Part shown: piece by piece, positions 5,757-6,696 of the stretch
How the letters are laid out: every line of letters begins with the position of its first letter
Numbering within the stretch: position 1 is the stretch's first letter
NCBI GenBank assembly: GCA_947176425.1
Contig: CAMWQV010000117.1
Coordinates: 1-6,696 of the forward strand
Origin: an uncultured Clostridia bacterium
GTDB taxonomy: Bacteria; Bacillota; Clostridia; Oscillospirales; Oscillospiraceae
Direction of reading: 5' to 3'
DNA length: 6,696 bases
The notes under the pieces: model-generated
Seen by the model: only the letters and a program-made list of their open reading frames with translations
Database searches by the model: none
What the model was told of the DNA's origin: nothing
Program-made: the position numbers and the translations under genes

Positions 5757-6696
5757 AATGATACAATGGCTGTTCCAGCAGTGTTTGGTCCAGTTTCAGC
5801 ATAGGCATCATACGCAGAGGCTGGCCATTCTTACTGACAAAGTGCAGACCCTCCTGCAATATTTTTACACTCTCTAAGCGATTTTTATCGTATTTTTCGA
5901 TATAATTATCCAAAAGCTGTCTTTGCACCTGCTGTTCCGTTTCCTGATCCACACGTTCCCCACCCCGCGACACTTCCGCCGTCTGAAACACTTTTATCCA
6001 AGTATCCTTCATATAATGGTTGATGGTTGTGAATCCTTGAATCAGTTCCTCTGCTTTCTTTTCATCAACATCCGCACCATCATAATACTGAAACCCATAT
6101 CCGTAACATTCATAAGCGTCCCGCAGAAAATATTCAATAAAATAGCGCTCACTGTCATTGACATAATCATCATAAGTACGGTAGATCGATTCTGGATTGA
6201 ATCCCGGTGCGTAGCCGTCGCCTCCCAGATAGGGGACGCTTTTTCCGCCTTCAGAGCAGCAGGTCATAGACTCGGTATAGGGCAAATCCAAAAATGCCGC
6301 TAAAGCACTGAATGTTGCTTTGGGATTCAGCTTTCCATCCTCTAAGCGGACCAGAACACTGTCCTTATACAGCCGGTCCTCCGGGTCTATCATAAAGCTC
6401 CGGTTCAGAATACGTTCCAGAACCGCGTCGCTGACGATTATTTTTATCTCCTTGTCCGCATCATCCGCATTTTTTGCCTCTTCATACATAAATTTGACAG
6501 AAGCGCCATGACTGGTTGTAAAACGACGCATGGGCGTAAATGTCTTGACATATTTGAAGTATCGCATGACAGGAGACTTATGTATTTCGTCGTAGTTATC
6601 CGCCTGCAATACGGTACGGTTTGCGCTGTCCACATGTAACCGATATACAATATTGTAAAAGTGCGGCTGAAAGAAAAGCGCGGGAACAATACGGGC
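5755..6696 (-). CDS. Sulfotransferase-family protein (5' part outside window)
   Basis: The last 313 residues are visible. The frame stays open to the right edge (upstream residues include RIVPALFFQPHFYNIVYRL), so the GTG at 6633 is not the true start and the N-terminal PAPS-binding P-loop lies outside the window. The diagnostic segment is SVLVRLEDGKLNPKATFSAL followed by AAFLDLPYTESMT (around 6360-6265), matching the sulfotransferase pattern VRYEDLxxNPxxTLxxLxxFLGLPF. A region rich in Tyr/Asp/Gly follows, then about 100 charged, mainly helical C-terminal residues (KKAEELIQ to the end) beyond the usual domain. No transmembrane segment or signal is seen in the visible part. The probable role is transfer of sulfate from PAPS to a sugar of the polysaccharide or its lipid-linked precursor; the acceptor is unknown. 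It is the first visible gene of a coupled operon with the donor-making kinase and by-product phosphatase. Confidence 0.75.
   Translation of the reverse strand, partial: ARIVPALFFQPHFYNIVYRLHVDSANRTVLQADNYDEIHKSPVMRYFKYVKTFTPMRRFTTSHGASVKFMYEEAKNADDADKEIKIIVSDAVLERILNRSFMIDPEDRLYKDSVLVRLEDGKLNPKATFSALAAFLDLPYTESMTCCSEGGKSVPYLGGDGYAPGFNPESIYRTYDDYVNDSERYFIEYFLRDAYECYGYGFQYYDGADVDEKKAEELIQGFTTINHYMKDTWIKVFQTAEVSRGGERVDQETEQQVQRQLLDNYIEKYDKNRLESVKILQEGLHFVSKNGQPLRMMPMLKLDQTLLEQPLYH

Larger units (their letters stand above)
2006..6696 (-). other. Six-gene translationally coupled operon: sulfation module plus CDP-alditol module
   Basis: Consecutive junctions are 19 bp, ATGA (4-bp overlap), TGA-A-ATG (1 bp), TAATG (1-bp overlap) and TTGA (4-bp overlap). 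All genes point the same way with no room for internal promoters or terminators in the gaps. The promoter must lie beyond 6696. Such coupling normally marks genes used together in fixed proportion. It is the main contextual argument for linking the kinase, phosphatase and sulfotransferase with the epimerase, cytidylyltransferase and dehydrogenase. Confidence 0.8.

Noticed and set aside
1..6696. CRISPR arrays, tRNA/rRNA genes, insertion sequences or phage genes
   Set aside because: No regularly spaced repeats, cloverleaf-like elements, transposase motifs or terminal inverted repeats were seen on either strand.

Overview
All the real coding in this window lies on the minus strand, so transcription runs from high to low coordinates. 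It looks like part of a surface-polysaccharide (capsule, exopolysaccharide or wall glycopolymer) locus. Likely host: a low-to-moderate GC Gram-positive, plausibly a gut Clostridia/Lachnospiraceae-type Firmicute. This is inferred from strong purine-rich Shine-Dalgarno sequences, tightly coupled genes, TTG start usage and gene content; no taxonomic marker is present.

Right block (6696 down to 2006), six genes in a tight row. First is a sulfotransferase-family protein cut by the right edge. Then come an APS-kinase (CysC) family protein, a PHP-domain phosphoesterase of the TrpH/YciV type, a ribulose/allulose-phosphate 3-epimerase family protein, an IspD/TarI-type cytidylyltransferase, and a zinc medium-chain dehydrogenase. 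Junctions are a 19-bp gap, ATGA, TGA-A-ATG, TAATG and TTGA, so this is almost certainly one translationally coupled operon. It reads as two modules. The sulfation module would make PAPS, transfer sulfate, and clear the by-product 3',5'-pAp with the PHP phosphatase. The CDP-polyol module would epimerise a ketose phosphate, reduce it to an alditol phosphate and activate it with CTP. The exact polyol cannot be read from sequence.

A 152-bp gap (1854-2005) follows, with no gene, clear promoter or terminator. It holds a 30-codon open stretch without a start codon that may be a gene remnant.

Left block (1853 down to 1): a two-domain SAM methyltransferase with a C-terminal Rossmann-like domain, then a UDP-glucuronate 4-epimerase-type NAD-dependent sugar-nucleotide epimerase cut by the left edge. 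Parts of this block are visibly more AT-rich than the right block, consistent with mosaic assembly.

The most interesting point is the apparent self-contained sulfate-donor/by-product-recycling cassette fused in one operon with a CDP-alditol pathway. ATP sulfurylase, glycosyltransferases, polymerase and export genes are not in the window and would have to lie outside it.
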